Source: an uncultured Clostridia bacterium (lineage in GTDB: Bacteria; Bacillota; Clostridia; Lachnospirales; Anaerotignaceae). Taken from it: 64,000 bases of DNA. The notes below the pieces were generated by a model, which did not search any database, had not been told where the DNA came from, and saw nothing but the letters and a program-made list of their open reading frames with translations. The stretch is taken from the NCBI GenBank assembly GCA_944383885.1, contig CALWRF010000028.1:1-64000 (forward strand). Reading direction: 5' to 3'. Position numbers and translations under genes: made by a program. Shown piece after piece: positions 44,267 through 54,370 of this stretch (its first letter is position 1; each line of letters opens with the position of its first letter).

Positions 44267-45178
44267 TTAAATAAGAATAGTAATAGGTTTTATTAAAATA
44301 CAGTGTTTTTCTTCATCAAATTCGGTTTTATAAATGCCATTTAAGTGTGAAGCGCTGTCAAAAGCTATAACCGTTTCACCGCTATTTATAAAATCGCTTT
44401 TTTTATTGAAATAACAGCTGTAAATTTTGGCTCCGTTATGAATAAGTTTATCGGCTTTCGGATTTACATACACATGTTTATAATCTTTAAGAGCTTCTTC
44501 CATTGTAATAAATACATTCAGCAAATCCCCGTTTTTAACCAGTTCTTCAAGCCGGTTTAACTTAATACTGTTTTTTATATCAAACTTTCCGCTCCGTGTT
44601 CTAATTAAAGCCGACATATACGCGCCGCAGCCGATTTTTTTGCCTATATCTGCTGAAAGCGACCTTATATATGTTCCTTTAGAACAGTCAACAGAAATCC
44701 TGATTTTGTCAGGAGGAATAAAATCAGTAATTTTTATAGAGTTTATATCAACTTTACGCGGTTTTCTTTCTATCTCCTGACCTTTCCTTGCCAATTCATA
44801 AAGCTTTTTTCCGTTTATCTTTATTGCGGAATACATAGGCGGAACCTGCATATAACTGCCTTTAAACGAAAGGACAGCTTCTGTAATTTTATTTTCATCA
44901 AATACAAATTCCGTTCTGCTTATAATTTCTCCTGCTGAGTCCTGAGTTGTTGTTTCTGCCCCCAATGTTATTTCAGCTTCATAAGTTTTACCTGAATTCA
45001 TAATATAATCAGCAAGCTTAGTTGCTTTTCCAACACAGATAGGGAGCACTCCTTCTGCCTCTGGGTCTAAAGTTCCAGTATGACCAACTTTTTTTTGATT
45101 TAATATTCTCCTTACAACAGCTACAACATCATGGGATGTAAAGCCTTTTTCTTTATAAATATTTAAAATACCGTCCAT
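44267..45178 (-). CDS. truB: tRNA pseudouridine(55) synthase TruB
   Basis: A 303-aa enzyme that makes the conserved pseudouridine 55 of the T arm. The catalytic Asp38 lies in GHTGTLDPEAEGVLPI, and the KKVGH and SKGTYIRSLS motifs are present. It lies between nrnA and ribF in the infB cluster. Confidence 0.98.
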   Translation of the reverse strand: MDGILNIYKEKGFTSHDVVAVVRRILNQKKVGHTGTLDPEAEGVLPICVGKATKLADYIMNSGKTYEAEITLGAETTTQDSAGEIISRTEFVFDENKITEAVLSFKGSYMQVPPMYSAIKINGKKLYELARKGQEIERKPRKVDINSIKITDFIPPDKIRISVDCSKGTYIRSLSADIGKKIGCGAYMSALIRTRSGKFDIKNSIKLNRLEELVKNGDLLNVFITMEEALKDYKHVYVNPKADKLIHNGAKIYSCYFNKKSDFINSGETVIAFDSASHLNGIYKTEFDEEKHCILIKPITILI

Positions 45179-45199
45179 TTAACTCTCCGGTTGCTGGCA

Positions 45200-46171
45200 T
45201 TAATCCAGTGATTTTTCAATTTCACAAATTATATTTTTTAGTATTGTTTCAACATCTTGGTTTTCAATTGTGCAGCCTGCTGCTTTTGCGTGACCGCCTC
45301 CACCGAATTTAACGGCAATAAGCGCAACATCAACTTTATCATCACTGCGCATGCTTACTTTAAATACGCCTTTTGATTTTTCATAAACAAAAACTGCCGC
45401 TTCACAGCCGGATATCCCTTTTAAATAATTAACTATTTCAGAAAGCCCGTCACTTGTAGTTTTGCATTGGGCTATATCGCCTTCTAAAAGATAGGAATAA
45501 ACTACCCTGCCATTAGAAGAGTTTTCCATATTGCAGAGCGCCTTACCCATGGCTTTCGCTTCTCCATACTTTCTTGTATTAAATATAGTATTATAAATTT
45601 TATTAAAATTAAAGTTATATTTAATAAGTTCAGAAGCAAACAAAAGCGTCTGCGGCTTAGTTGATGTATGCCTGAAACCGCCAGTATCAAAAACAATGCC
45701 GGAATATATGCAGGCAGCTATATCATCAGGATTAGAAAATTTATTAAATAAATCACGTATAATTAAATATATAATCTCGCTTGAAGATGAGCTTTTATCA
45801 TCTACATAATTATACATGCCAAAATAAGTATTGCTCTTATGGTGGTCAATATTTATTCTAACAGGTGTATTATTATATATTTCAGTAAATTCTCCAAGCC
45901 GCTGTATATCTCCGCAGTCAACGGCAACATAAATATCCGGCTTAAAATCAGCTATGCTGTGTTCAACAACATTGTTTACAGGTATAACATCAAAAGTATC
46001 TGAATATTTTTCAATAAATACTTTCGCATTTCCGCCTGTTTCATTTATTGCCATAGCTAAGGCGCATGAAGCGCCAATGGCGTCTCCGTCAGGACTTGTA
46101 TGGGCTGAAACAGCTATATTTTTACCTGAAAATAATAAATTCTGTATCTCTTTTATAGTATTATTCATCAT
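45200..46171 (-). CDS. nrnA: DHH-family bifunctional oligoribonuclease/PAP phosphatase NrnA
   Basis: A 323-aa DHH/DHHA1 phosphoesterase that degrades nano-RNAs and 3'-phosphoadenosine 5'-phosphate. Metal-site motifs are AHTSPDGDAIGA, VAVDCGD and INIDHHKSN; the C-terminal DHHA1 domain ends in FGGGGHAKAAGC. The start (ATG 46171 or 46168) lies within the end of rbfA, so translation is coupled. An in-frame GTG at 46180 is too close to its ribosome binding site. Confidence 0.95.
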   Translation of the reverse strand: MMNNTIKEIQNLLFSGKNIAVSAHTSPDGDAIGASCALAMAINETGGNAKVFIEKYSDTFDVIPVNNVVEHSIADFKPDIYVAVDCGDIQRLGEFTEIYNNTPVRINIDHHKSNTYFGMYNYVDDKSSSSSEIIYLIIRDLFNKFSNPDDIAACIYSGIVFDTGGFRHTSTKPQTLLFASELIKYNFNFNKIYNTIFNTRKYGEAKAMGKALCNMENSSNGRVVYSYLLEGDIAQCKTTSDGLSEIVNYLKGISGCEAAVFVYEKSKGVFKVSMRSDDKVDVALIAVKFGGGGHAKAAGCTIENQDVETILKNIICEIEKSLD

Positions 46172-46535
46172 CAGAATCACTGCTTCCGCTTGAAACTTCT
46201 TTAATAAGTTTATCCATTCTTATAGCATATTCTACAGAGTCATCAAGCTTAAATATAAGCTCAGGCGTATTTCTTAAATTAACCCTTTCAGCAAGAAGAT
46301 GGCGTATAAAGCCTGAAGCATTTTTAAGTCCTGCCATAACACTCTGTTTATCCTCTTCATTGCCAAGAACAGATATAAACGCTTTGCAGTATTTTAAGTC
46401 CGCTGTTGTTTCAACCCTTAAAACGCTTGTCATGCTTTTTATTCTTGGGTCTTTTACTTCTGTGCGTATTATATTTGCAAGCTCGCGTGCAAGCTCATCA
46501 TTTATTCTTATCATTCTTGTGTTTGGTTTTCTCAT
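46161..46535 (-). CDS. rbfA: 30S ribosome-binding factor RbfA
   Basis: A 124-aa KH-like cold-shock and maturation factor for the 16S 5' end. ATG 46535 has AAAGGTG at good spacing; the longer frame overlaps infB. Visible family features are RMIRINDELARELANIIRTEVKDPR and an acidic tail (GSSDSDDE). It follows infB by 10 nt and overlaps the start of nrnA. Confidence 0.97.
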   Translation of the reverse strand: MRKPNTRMIRINDELARELANIIRTEVKDPRIKSMTSVLRVETTADLKYCKAFISVLGNEEDKQSVMAGLKNASGFIRHLLAERVNLRNTPELIFKLDDSVEYAIRMDKLIKEVSSGSSDSDDE

Positions 46536-46545
46536 AATTTCACCT

Positions 46546-48900
46546 TTACCTTGGAACTTCCTCCATAACAAACGCTTCAAGGTTGTCTCCGACTTTAACA
46601 TCATTGAATTTTTTAATAACTATACCGCACTCATATCCGGTATTTACTTCTTTAACATCGTCCTTAAAGCGTTTAAGGCTTTCCATTTCTCCTTCGTAAA
46701 TTACAATGCCGTCACGTATTACTCTTATTTTTGAATTTCTTATAAACTTGCCGTCAAGAACATAACTGCCGCATATAGTGCCAACGCCTGAAGCTTTATA
46801 AAGCTGCCTAACCTCAGCATGACCTGTAACTTTTTCCACATAAACCGGATCAAGCATGCCCTTCATGGCGGCACTTATATCCTCTATGGCGTTATATATT
46901 ACTCTATATAAGCGAATATCAACCTTTTCATTGTCAGCAAATACTTTTGCCGCCGGTTCAGGACGAACATTAAAACCTATTATAATTGCATTTGACGCGC
47001 TGGCAAGCATAATATCCGACTCAGTTATTGTTCCAACACCACCGTGAATTATGTGTACTCTAACCTCATCATTTGAAAGTTTTTCAAGACTCTGCTTAAC
47101 AGCTTCAACAGAACCCTGAACATCAGCTTTAACTACAATGTTAAGCTCTTTAACATTGCCTGACTGTATCTGGCTGAAAAGGTCATCAAGAGAAACTTTG
47201 TTAGGTGTATTTTTAATAAGTTCTGTTTTATTCTTAGCTATAACGCTTTCTGCAACCTGACGCGCCTGTTTTTCGCTCTCTGCCGCGTAAAAGCTGTCAC
47301 CGGCTGAAGGCACTTCAGAAAGACCAAGTATTTCAACAGGTGTTGAAGGACCAGCTTTTTTAACTCTGCGGCCTTTATCGTCCATCATAGCTCTTATTTT
47401 TCCATAGGCGCTTCCAGCAACAATAGGATCGCCAACATTAAGAGTGCCGTCCTGAACAAGTACAGTAGCAACAGGACCGCGGCCTTTATCAAGCTGTGCC
47501 TCTATAATTGTACCTCTTGCTCTCTTGTCCGGATTAGCTTTAAGCTCTTTCATTTCTGCCACAAGAGTAATCATTTCAAGAAGCGTATCAATACCTGTTT
47601 TCTTAACAGCTGAAACAGGAACGCAAATTGTATCTCCGCCCCAGTCTTCTGCCATTAAGCCGTATTCAACAAGCTCCTGTTTAACTCTGTCAGGATTAGC
47701 TCCCTGCTTATCCATTTTATTTATTGCAACTATAATTTCTACACCTGCCGCCTTTGCATGGTTAATGGCTTCTACTGTCTGCGGCATAACGCCATCATCG
47801 GCTGCAACTACAAGAACAGCTATATCTGTTACCTGTGCGCCGCGCATACGCATAGCTGTAAATGCCTCATGTCCAGGTGTATCAAGGAAAGTAATAGGCT
47901 TTCCGTTAATCTGAACTGTATAAGCGCCTATATGCTGTGTAATTCCACCAGCTTCACCGCTTGTAACATTGCTGTGGCGTATAGAGTCAAGAAGCGATGT
48001 TTTGCCATGGTCTACATGACCCATAACAACTACTACAGGAGGTCTTTCCTTAAGCTTTGACTCATCATCTTCTTCATCGGAGAATACCTGCTCAAATATA
48101 TCTTTCTCTTCTTCAAGCTCAAGAATTACATTGTATTTTTCAGCAATTTCCGAAGCTGAATCAAAGTCAAGCGTAGAATTTGGCGTCATAACTTTTCCTT
48201 CAAGGAATAGTGTTTTAACTAGTTCTGAAACTTTTTTACCTAATGTTTCAGCTAATTCGCTTAAAGTAAGTTCTGCTGGAATTTTCTTTATTTTAAGTTC
48301 ATCGTCTGCTTCTTCTTTTACAGGCATAGGTTTAACTTCAGGAGCTTTCTGTTTTGGCTGGCTGTTCTTATTATTTTTGTTTTTCTGGCTATTTTGACTG
48401 CCCTGATTATTTTTATTGTTTTTTGGACCTGACTGGTTAAACTGTTTTTGGCTGTTATTCTGGTTATTTTTCTGTTCTTTATGAACACTATTTCCAGACT
48501 GTTTACCGCTTTGTTTATCGAAAGTTTTATTCTTGTTGTCAGTTCTGTTTTCGTTCTTATTATCACTTCTGTGACTGTTGAACTTTTTATTATCGTTATT
48601 TTTGTGACTTGTAATATGCTTATCAGTTGAGTTATCTTTTTTATTATCTGCTGCTTTAACTGTTTCTGATTTCTGCTGTATTTCTTTTGATTTTTGGTTG
48701 TCAGTATTTTCAGATGTATTTGTTGTATTAGTTTCTTCCGTCTTATTTGATGAAAAAGCGTTTCTAAGCTTATCTGCCAAATCTGCGTCAACACCGCTTA
48801 AATTTGTTACCGTCACCCCAAATTCCTTTGCCTTTTCAATAATGGTTTTACTACCAATGTTTAACTCCTTTGAAAGTTCATATATCCTAACTTTTGACAA
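46546..48900 (-). CDS. infB: Translation initiation factor IF-2
   Basis: A 784-aa GTPase. The start is set to TTG 48900: AGGAGG is 8 nt upstream and the protein then begins [13 protein letters not shown] like other IF-2 proteins; an upstream GTG is too close to the ribosome binding site. Residues about 50-195 are a low-complexity Asn/Lys/Gln-rich linker. An IF2_N domain follows, then the G domain with GHVDHGKT (294-301), DTPGHEAF and NKMD, and domains II-IV. Confidence 0.97.
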   Translation of the reverse strand: MSKVRIYELSKELNIGSKTIIEKAKEFGVTVTNLSGVDADLADKLRNAFSSNKTEETNTTNTSENTDNQKSKEIQQKSETVKAADNKKDNSTDKHITSHKNNDNKKFNSHRSDNKNENRTDNKNKTFDKQSGKQSGNSVHKEQKNNQNNSQKQFNQSGPKNNKNNQGSQNSQKNKNNKNSQPKQKAPEVKPMPVKEEADDELKIKKIPAELTLSELAETLGKKVSELVKTLFLEGKVMTPNSTLDFDSASEIAEKYNVILELEEEKDIFEQVFSDEEDDESKLKERPPVVVVMGHVDHGKTSLLDSIRHSNVTSGEAGGITQHIGAYTVQINGKPITFLDTPGHEAFTAMRMRGAQVTDIAVLVVAADDGVMPQTVEAINHAKAAGVEIIVAINKMDKQGANPDRVKQELVEYGLMAEDWGGDTICVPVSAVKKTGIDTLLEMITLVAEMKELKANPDKRARGTIIEAQLDKGRGPVATVLVQDGTLNVGDPIVAGSAYGKIRAMMDDKGRRVKKAGPSTPVEILGLSEVPSAGDSFYAAESEKQARQVAESVIAKNKTELIKNTPNKVSLDDLFSQIQSGNVKELNIVVKADVQGSVEAVKQSLEKLSNDEVRVHIIHGGVGTITESDIMLASASNAIIIGFNVRPEPAAKVFADNEKVDIRLYRVIYNAIEDISAAMKGMLDPVYVEKVTGHAEVRQLYKASGVGTICGSYVLDGKFIRNSKIRVIRDGIVIYEGEMESLKRFKDDVKEVNTGYECGIVIKKFNDVKVGDNLEAFVMEEVPR

Positions 48901-48927
48901 AGGCTCCACCTCCTATACATACATATA

Positions 48928-49245
48928 TCAGACACGTTTTTCGTACAAAATCTTCAGCTGCCGCGCAAACCCCTCATCGATAATAGCAACAGTTGAGCGT
49001 AAGCCTTTACCTATCGCTCTGCCAATATTTTCCTTTGTTTCCGTACAAATAACATCTACATTTTTAAGCAGTGCAGCATTTTTAAACTTATTTTTTGTAT
49101 TGTCAGACGCGTCCTCTGATATAATTAATAACTTTACTTTAACACCTTTTAACGCTTTTTCACACGGAAGTTCACCAGATACGAGTTTTCCGGCTCTTTG
49201 GCAAAGTCCTAAAAGCGATAAAAATTTATTATTTTCCGCCGGCAT
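48928..49245 (-). CDS. L7Ae-family RNA-binding protein (YlxQ-like)
   Basis: A 105-aa protein with the L7Ae/L30e fold features LGLCQRAGKLVSGELPCEKAL and KLLIISEDASDNTKNKF. It belongs to the YlxQ/RplGA group, which binds kink-turn RNA. Its start overlaps the end of ylxR by 17 nt, as is usual between nusA and infB in Firmicutes. Confidence 0.92.
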   Translation of the reverse strand: MPAENNKFLSLLGLCQRAGKLVSGELPCEKALKGVKVKLLIISEDASDNTKNKFKNAALLKNVDVICTETKENIGRAIGKGLRSTVAIIDEGFARQLKILYEKRV

Positions 49246-49504
49246 TTAAAAGCTCCTCTCTAAGCTTTTCATAAACTTCAGCCGGAACAGGTGTTTTAAA
49301 GCTTCTTTCAAGACCTTTTGATTTCTTTGCCTTTTCAAGGCACTCAAGATTTGGGCATATATATGCTCCCCTGCCCGGTTTTTTGCCTGTAAAATCCACA
49401 CTGAACTCACCGTTTTCACTCTTTACAACCCTTACAAGAGTGCGTTTATCTTTCATTTCTTGACAGCCGGTACATTTTCTAAGAGGAATTGATTTTTGCT
49501 TCAT
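49229..49504 (-). CDS. ylxR: YlxR family RNA-binding protein (DUF448)
   Basis: A 91-aa protein with the family hallmark PLRKCTGCQEMKDKRTLVRVV followed by GRGAYICPNLECLEKAKKSKGLERSF. YlxR is a nucleoid- or RNA-associated factor and, in some species, a modulator of RNase P. It is 21 nt downstream of nusA and overlaps the L7Ae-type gene. Confidence 0.94.
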   Translation of the reverse strand: MKQKSIPLRKCTGCQEMKDKRTLVRVVKSENGEFSVDFTGKKPGRGAYICPNLECLEKAKKSKGLERSFKTPVPAEVYEKLREELLNAGGK

Positions 49505-49525
49505 ATTGTCTCCTTCTTAAATTAA

Positions 49526-50680
49526 TTATTCTTCAGGCATATCAACTGTTTCATTAAGTTCTGTTCCTTCATTTACGCTTTCAGCGTTTTCCTCTGTTTC
49601 AGGCTTTTCTTCCTCATCATTAAGAAAACCTGTTTCGGCAGCCTGTGTTTCACTCTTAATGTCTATTCTCCAGCCAGTTAACTTTGCTGAAAGTCTTGCG
49701 TTCTGACCTTCCCTGCCTATAGCAAGTGAAAGCTGATGATCAGGAACTACTATTTTAGCACTCTGGTCTGCCTCATTTACTTTAACAGCTACAACTTTTG
49801 AAGGGCTTAAAGCAGATGCAATAAATATCTGCGGGTCTTCATTCCATTCTATAATATCTATCTTTTCGCCATTAAGCTCACTAACTATTATATTTACTCT
49901 GCAACCGTTCTGACCTACGCAAGCACCTACTGCATCTACATTAGGGTCTTTTGAGTAAACAGCGATTTTTGTTCTTGAACCTGCCTCACGGGCTATGCTT
50001 TTAATTTCGACTGTACCATCATGTACTTCTGGTACTTCCTGTTCAAAAAGTCTTTTAACAAGCTCTGGATGTGTTCTCGAAACATAAATCTGCGGACCTT
50101 TGGTAGTCTGTTTTACTTCAAGGACATATACTTTTATTCTATCAGGAAAATTATACTCTTCACCGGCAATCTGCTCATTAGGAAGCAGTATGGCGTCGAT
50201 TTTCCCAAGTTGGACAATAACATTTTTCTTTTCATGTCTTTGAACTATACCGGTTACAATATCCTTTTCTTTTGTTATATACTGATTGTAAAGTATTTCT
50301 CTTTCAGCTTCCCTGAATTTTTGAACAACAACCTGTTTTGCAGTCTGAGCAGATATTCTTCCAAAATTTCTCGGTGTAATAACTTCGTTATAAGTATCGC
50401 CTATATGGTAATTTGGTCCGAGTATTCTCGCTTCTGCATAAGAAATCTGTGTTGCCGGGTCTTCCACATTCTCAACTATTTCTTTTTGGGCATATACTGC
50501 AACTTCGCCTGTTTCACGGTTGATTTCGACTTTTATATTCTGTGAAGAGCCGAAATTCTTTTTGCATGCCGATACCAGAGATGCTTCTATAGCGTCGAAT
50601 ATAACTTCTTTATCAATGCCCTTTTCTTTTTCAATAGTGTTAAGAGCCTCAATAAATTCAGCTCTGTCAACTTTATCCAT
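49526..50680 (-). CDS. nusA: Transcription termination/antitermination protein NusA
   Basis: A 384-aa RNA polymerase accessory factor with an N-terminal polymerase-binding domain, an S1 domain (about residues 135-200), and two KH domains (DAVGACVGQNGCRVNIIV; LSLAIGREGQNARLSAKLTGWRIDI). The tail is short and acidic, lacking the C-terminal AR repeats of the proteobacterial protein, as is normal for Firmicutes. SD AGGAGG precedes ATG 50680. Confidence 0.97.
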   Translation of the reverse strand: MDKVDRAEFIEALNTIEKEKGIDKEVIFDAIEASLVSACKKNFGSSQNIKVEINRETGEVAVYAQKEIVENVEDPATQISYAEARILGPNYHIGDTYNEVITPRNFGRISAQTAKQVVVQKFREAEREILYNQYITKEKDIVTGIVQRHEKKNVIVQLGKIDAILLPNEQIAGEEYNFPDRIKVYVLEVKQTTKGPQIYVSRTHPELVKRLFEQEVPEVHDGTVEIKSIAREAGSRTKIAVYSKDPNVDAVGACVGQNGCRVNIIVSELNGEKIDIIEWNEDPQIFIASALSPSKVVAVKVNEADQSAKIVVPDHQLSLAIGREGQNARLSAKLTGWRIDIKSETQAAETGFLNDEEEKPETEENAESVNEGTELNETVDMPEE

Positions 50681-50692
50681 TTTAAAACCTCC

Positions 50693-51160
50693 TTAAAATA
50701 TCACTGCAAGCCGCACGGAAGCAACGCTTTTTCTATCAAATGCCAATTCCTGCCCGTTATCATCGGTTATTACTATGTTATTGTCCATAAGTCCTTTAAG
50801 AGTACCTTGGAACTCTTTTGAACCGTTAAATGGTTTATAAAGTTTAACATCAACTATTTCGCCTGAATATTTTTCAAAATCAGAATCTTTTTTAAGCGGT
50901 CTGTCAATTCCAGGTGAGCTTACCTCGAATATGTAAGCCTGCTCAATAGGGTCTTCCTTATCAAGAATTTTTTCTGCTGTTTTGCTGAAAATTTCGCAGT
51001 CATCAATAGTAATTCCGCCTTCTTTGTCGAGATATACCCTAAGATAATAATTTTGACCTTCTTTTACAAACTCAACATCGGCTATTTCAAAATCCATATC
51101 CTCAGCTGTTTTAGAGAGCAAAAGCTCTACTTTTTTAGCTGTATTCATTGTATTTGCCAC
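50693..51160 (-). CDS. rimP: Ribosome maturation factor RimP
   Basis: A 155-aa factor for 30S maturation, the first gene of the nusA-infB cluster. Typical features are DCEIFSKTAEKILDKEDPI, YIFEVSSPGIDRPLKKDSDF and a C-terminal Sm-like domain. GTG 51160 has a GGGGTGAG site; an in-frame ATG 4 codons later is the alternative. A near-perfect 8-bp dyad ATTTGAAA/TTTCAAAT lies upstream (51214-51242). Confidence 0.94.
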   Translation of the reverse strand: MANTMNTAKKVELLLSKTAEDMDFEIADVEFVKEGQNYYLRVYLDKEGGITIDDCEIFSKTAEKILDKEDPIEQAYIFEVSSPGIDRPLKKDSDFEKYSGEIVDVKLYKPFNGSKEFQGTLKGLMDNNIVITDDNGQELAFDRKSVASVRLAVIF

Positions 51161-51254
51161 TAAAACTCACCCCTATTCTAACATCTTCCTAACTTTTTTA
51201 AATTCCTTTAAGTATTTGAAACTTTTTATAACTTTTTCAAATAAGAGTAAACAA

Positions 51255-51280
51255 AAGAGTGGGCTAATACACCCACTCTT
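51255..51280 (-). terminator. Terminator downstream of purA
   Basis: Perfect 9-bp stem aagagtggg/cccactctt with an 8-nt loop; the minus strand continues with ttgttt. It separates purA from the rimP cluster. Confidence 0.85.
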
Positions 51281-51344
51281 GCTTAAACCACTATTCCATC
51301 TACTGCATTATACCACTTATGGTAAGATGTTGCAACAAAAACTT

Positions 51345-52619
51345 TTATCTGTAAATAATTTCATTTCTTTTCGGTCCGTTAGAAACTATAGTAATAGGAT
51401 AACCTAATTCTTTTTCTATAAACTCAATATAATTTCTTGCGTTTTCAGGCAAGTCTTCATATTTGGTAATACCGCGTATGTCACTTTTCCAGCCCGGAAG
51501 TACCTTATAAACAGGTTTTGCCTTTTCAAGAAGCGGTGTTACAGGGAATTCCTTTGTAACCTCTCCGTCTATTTCGTAACCTACACAAACAGGTATTTCA
51601 TCAAGATAACTTAAAACATCAACTACTGTAAAAGCGATGTCTGTTGTACCTTGAAGCATACAGCCATATCTTGCCGCAACACAGTCAAACCAGCCCATTC
51701 TCCTTGGACGACCTGTAGTAACGCCAAACTCACCGGCATCTCCGCCCCTGACTCTGAGTTCTTGAGCCTCATCGCCAAATATTTCGCTTACAAAAGCTCC
51801 TCCGCCTACAGCGCTTGAATATGCTTTAACTACTGTGTAAACTTTCTCAATCTTATGAGGAGGTATTCCGGCGCCTATAGAACCAAAGCCGGCTAAAGTA
51901 GAAGAAGAAGTTGTCATTGGATAAATACCATGGTCAGGGTCTTTAAGAGCGCCAAGCTGACCTTCAAGAAGTATCTCCTTGCCTTCTTTAATAGCTTTAT
52001 TAAGATATTCTGCCGTATTAGTTATGTATGGGGCAACAAATTCTTTGTAACCCATAACCTCATCAAATATCTTCTGCGGATCAAGAAGTTCATGATGGTA
52101 CAAGTGCTCTAAAAGCACATTTTTAATCTCACATGCGGCTTTAATTCTTTCCATAAGAATATCTTCATGGAAAAGGTCGCAAATCTGAATACCAGTTTTA
52201 GCATATTTATCGGAATAAAAAGGAGCAATTCCGCTTTTCGTTGAACCGAACTTTTTGTCGCTTAATCTCGCTTCCTCAAGCGTATCAAAAAGTATATGGT
52301 AAGGCATTAGAAGCTGAACTCTGTCAGAAATAAGAATTTTAGGCTCTTTTATGCCGCTTTCCTTAATGTAATTAAGTTCTTTAATAAAATATGGAACATT
52401 GAAGGCAACACCGTTTCCGATTATATTAACAGTGTTCTCATTAAAAACACCTGAAGGCATTTGATGAAGGGCATGTTTACCATAATCATTTATAATTGTA
52501 TGACCTGCATTGCTTCCGCCTTGAAAACGTATAACAATATCAGCGTTTTCAGCCAGCATATCCGTAATTTTGCCTTTACCTTCATCGCCCCAGCAGGAAC
52601 CGACTATTGCTTTAACCAT
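51345..52619 (-). CDS. purA: Adenylosuccinate synthetase
   Basis: A 424-aa GTP-dependent enzyme converting IMP and aspartate to adenylosuccinate. The P-loop-like GSCWGDEGKGK lies at residues 7-17; RFQGGSNAGHT, GFGSIGAG and TTGRPRRMGWFDC are typical. It lies downstream of purB; a promoter-like TTACTT-N16-TATAAT precedes it, so it can be expressed separately. Confidence 0.98.
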   Translation of the reverse strand: MVKAIVGSCWGDEGKGKITDMLAENADIVIRFQGGSNAGHTIINDYGKHALHQMPSGVFNENTVNIIGNGVAFNVPYFIKELNYIKESGIKEPKILISDRVQLLMPYHILFDTLEEARLSDKKFGSTKSGIAPFYSDKYAKTGIQICDLFHEDILMERIKAACEIKNVLLEHLYHHELLDPQKIFDEVMGYKEFVAPYITNTAEYLNKAIKEGKEILLEGQLGALKDPDHGIYPMTTSSSTLAGFGSIGAGIPPHKIEKVYTVVKAYSSAVGGGAFVSEIFGDEAQELRVRGGDAGEFGVTTGRPRRMGWFDCVAARYGCMLQGTTDIAFTVVDVLSYLDEIPVCVGYEIDGEVTKEFPVTPLLEKAKPVYKVLPGWKSDIRGITKYEDLPENARNYIEFIEKELGYPITIVSNGPKRNEIIYR

Positions 52620-52655
52620 TGAGTATCACTCCTGTAAAATCAAATAATATTTTTA

Positions 52656-52716
52656 GTGTATTAATATTAACACCAAAGTTACGATATAATTATATTCTAT
52701 TTTTAACTATAAGTAA
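52656..52716 (-). promoter_or_regulatory. Promoter of purA with a nearby dyad
   Basis: On the minus strand TTACTT (52711-52716), a 16-bp spacer and TATAAT (52689-52694). About 15 bp downstream lies the near-palindrome GTGTaTTAATATTAACAC (52656-52673), a possible operator. No known regulator's consensus was matched. Confidence 0.4.
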
Positions 52717-52769
52717 AATAAATACTTTTTATACTTGTTATAATTCATATTTATATAAACAAAAATAAA

Positions 52770-52795
52770 AACCGCAGCCTATATAAACTGCGGTT
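52770..52795 (-). terminator. Terminator downstream of purB
   Basis: Perfect 8-bp stem aaccgcag/ctgcggtt with a 10-nt AT loop and a good minus-strand T tract (tttatttttgttt), about 10 bp after the purB stop codon. Confidence 0.88.
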
Positions 52796-52805
52796 CGTTT
52801 TTAAA

Positions 52806-54239
52806 TTATACTCTTATTTCTTCTGCTTCATTGCTTAAAAGGTTTTTGTTGGCTTCAAGAGCAGGTTTTACAAAATTTTCTATAAATTCCTCTGTCTGCT
52901 GCGGCGCACGACCTACAAAATTTCTTGCGTCCATTATTGAGTTAAGTTCTTCTATTGTAAGACCAAATGAAGGGTCAGCGGCTATTCTTTCTAACAAATC
53001 GTTAGGCTTGCCCTCTTCCTTAACAACTCTTCCGGCTGCCATAGAATAAACACGGATTTTCTCATGAAGTTCCTGCCTGTTTCCGCCTTTTTTAACTGCG
53101 TCCATCATAATATTTTCTGTTGCCATAAAAGGAAGCTCATTGTTAAGGTGCTGCTCAATTACTTTAGGATATACCACAAGACCATCTACAACATTTCTGT
53201 AAAGGCTGAGTATGGCATCTGTTGCCAAAAATGCTTCCGGTACGCTTATTCTCTTATTTGCTGAATCATCAAGCGTCCTTTCAAACCATTGTGTTGAAGC
53301 AGTTACAGCAGGATTCATGGCAGCAGAAATAACATATCTTGCAAGAGAGCCTATTCTCTCACTTCTCATTGGGTTTCTCTTATAAGCCATAGCCGATGAA
53401 CCAATCTGGCTTTTTTCAAACGGCTCTTCAATTTCTTTAAGGTGCTGCAAAAGCCTTATATCATTACTAAATTTGTAAGCGCTTTGGGCTATCTGAGAAA
53501 GAAGGCTTAATATCTGGTAATCAAGCTTTCGCGGATATGTCTGCCCTGAAACTGCAAAACAGCTCTTAAAGCCCATTTTTTCAGCAATCATGCCGTCAAT
53601 CTTTTTAACCTTTTCATGGTCGCCGTCAAACAGCTCCAAAAAGCTTGCCTGCGTGCCTGTAGTACCTTTAGAGCCAAGAAGCTTAGCCTTTGAAAGCTGA
53701 TGGTCTAAGTCTTCCAAATCCATCATAAGGTCCTGAAGCCATAAAGACGCTCTTTTGCCAACAGTTGTAGTCTGTGCCGGCTGAAAATGAGTAAAGCCAA
53801 GAGTCGGCATATCTTTATACTCCATAGCAAACTTTGAAAGCTCGTTAATTACATTAACAAGTTCTTTTTTTATAAGCTTTAAAGCTTCTGTCATAATAAT
53901 AATATCAGTGTTATCGCCTACATAACAGCTTGTAGCGCCTAAATGAATAATAGGCATAGCTGATTTTGCCTGCATGCCAAAAGCGTATACATGGCTCATA
54001 ACATCATGACGGACAATTTTCTCTCTTTCTTCTGCCACTTCGTAATTAATATCGTCCTGATATTTTTTCATTTCAGCAATCTGTTCGTCTGTTATGTTAA
54101 GCCCAAGCTCTTTTTCTGTTTCAGCAAGAGCAATCCATAATTTGCGCCATGTTTTGAATTTAAAATCCGGTGAAAACAGATAGCTCATTTCTTTGCTTGA
54201 GTATCTTGAATTAAGCGGATTTTCGTACTTTGTCCTCAT
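52806..54239 (-). CDS. purB: Adenylosuccinate lyase
   Basis: A 477-aa member of the fumarase/aspartase superfamily acting twice in purine synthesis. The signature GSSAMAYKRNP holds the catalytic Ser loop, and THFQPAQTTTVGKR and HDVMSHVYAF (His) are present. The long N-terminus and ending PALEANKNLLSNEAEEIRV match the longer PurB type. SD AGGAGG precedes the ATG. Confidence 0.97.
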   Translation of the reverse strand: MRTKYENPLNSRYSSKEMSYLFSPDFKFKTWRKLWIALAETEKELGLNITDEQIAEMKKYQDDINYEVAEEREKIVRHDVMSHVYAFGMQAKSAMPIIHLGATSCYVGDNTDIIIMTEALKLIKKELVNVINELSKFAMEYKDMPTLGFTHFQPAQTTTVGKRASLWLQDLMMDLEDLDHQLSKAKLLGSKGTTGTQASFLELFDGDHEKVKKIDGMIAEKMGFKSCFAVSGQTYPRKLDYQILSLLSQIAQSAYKFSNDIRLLQHLKEIEEPFEKSQIGSSAMAYKRNPMRSERIGSLARYVISAAMNPAVTASTQWFERTLDDSANKRISVPEAFLATDAILSLYRNVVDGLVVYPKVIEQHLNNELPFMATENIMMDAVKKGGNRQELHEKIRVYSMAAGRVVKEEGKPNDLLERIAADPSFGLTIEELNSIMDARNFVGRAPQQTEEFIENFVKPALEANKNLLSNEAEEIRV

Positions 54240-54293
54240 TAATAATCCTCCTGTTTGGCATTAAAACTTTAATCAACGCCAATTTACAAAACT

Positions 54294-54341
54294 AAAGCGG
54301 GAATAAAAATCAGAATATATAAACTGCTAAATGCCCGCTTT
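54294..54341 (-). terminator. Probable terminator between purC and purB
   Basis: Perfect 8-bp stem aaagcggg/cccgcttt with a long 32-nt loop, 30 bp after the purC stop codon on the minus strand. Confidence 0.5.
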
Positions 54342-54370
54342 TAATATAATTTTACATCAGTGCAGCTAAT

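Noticed and set aside
46360..48397. Long antisense open frames opposite infB and its neighbours
   Set aside because: They are shadows of highly conserved coding genes, without ribosome binding sites or recognisable domains.
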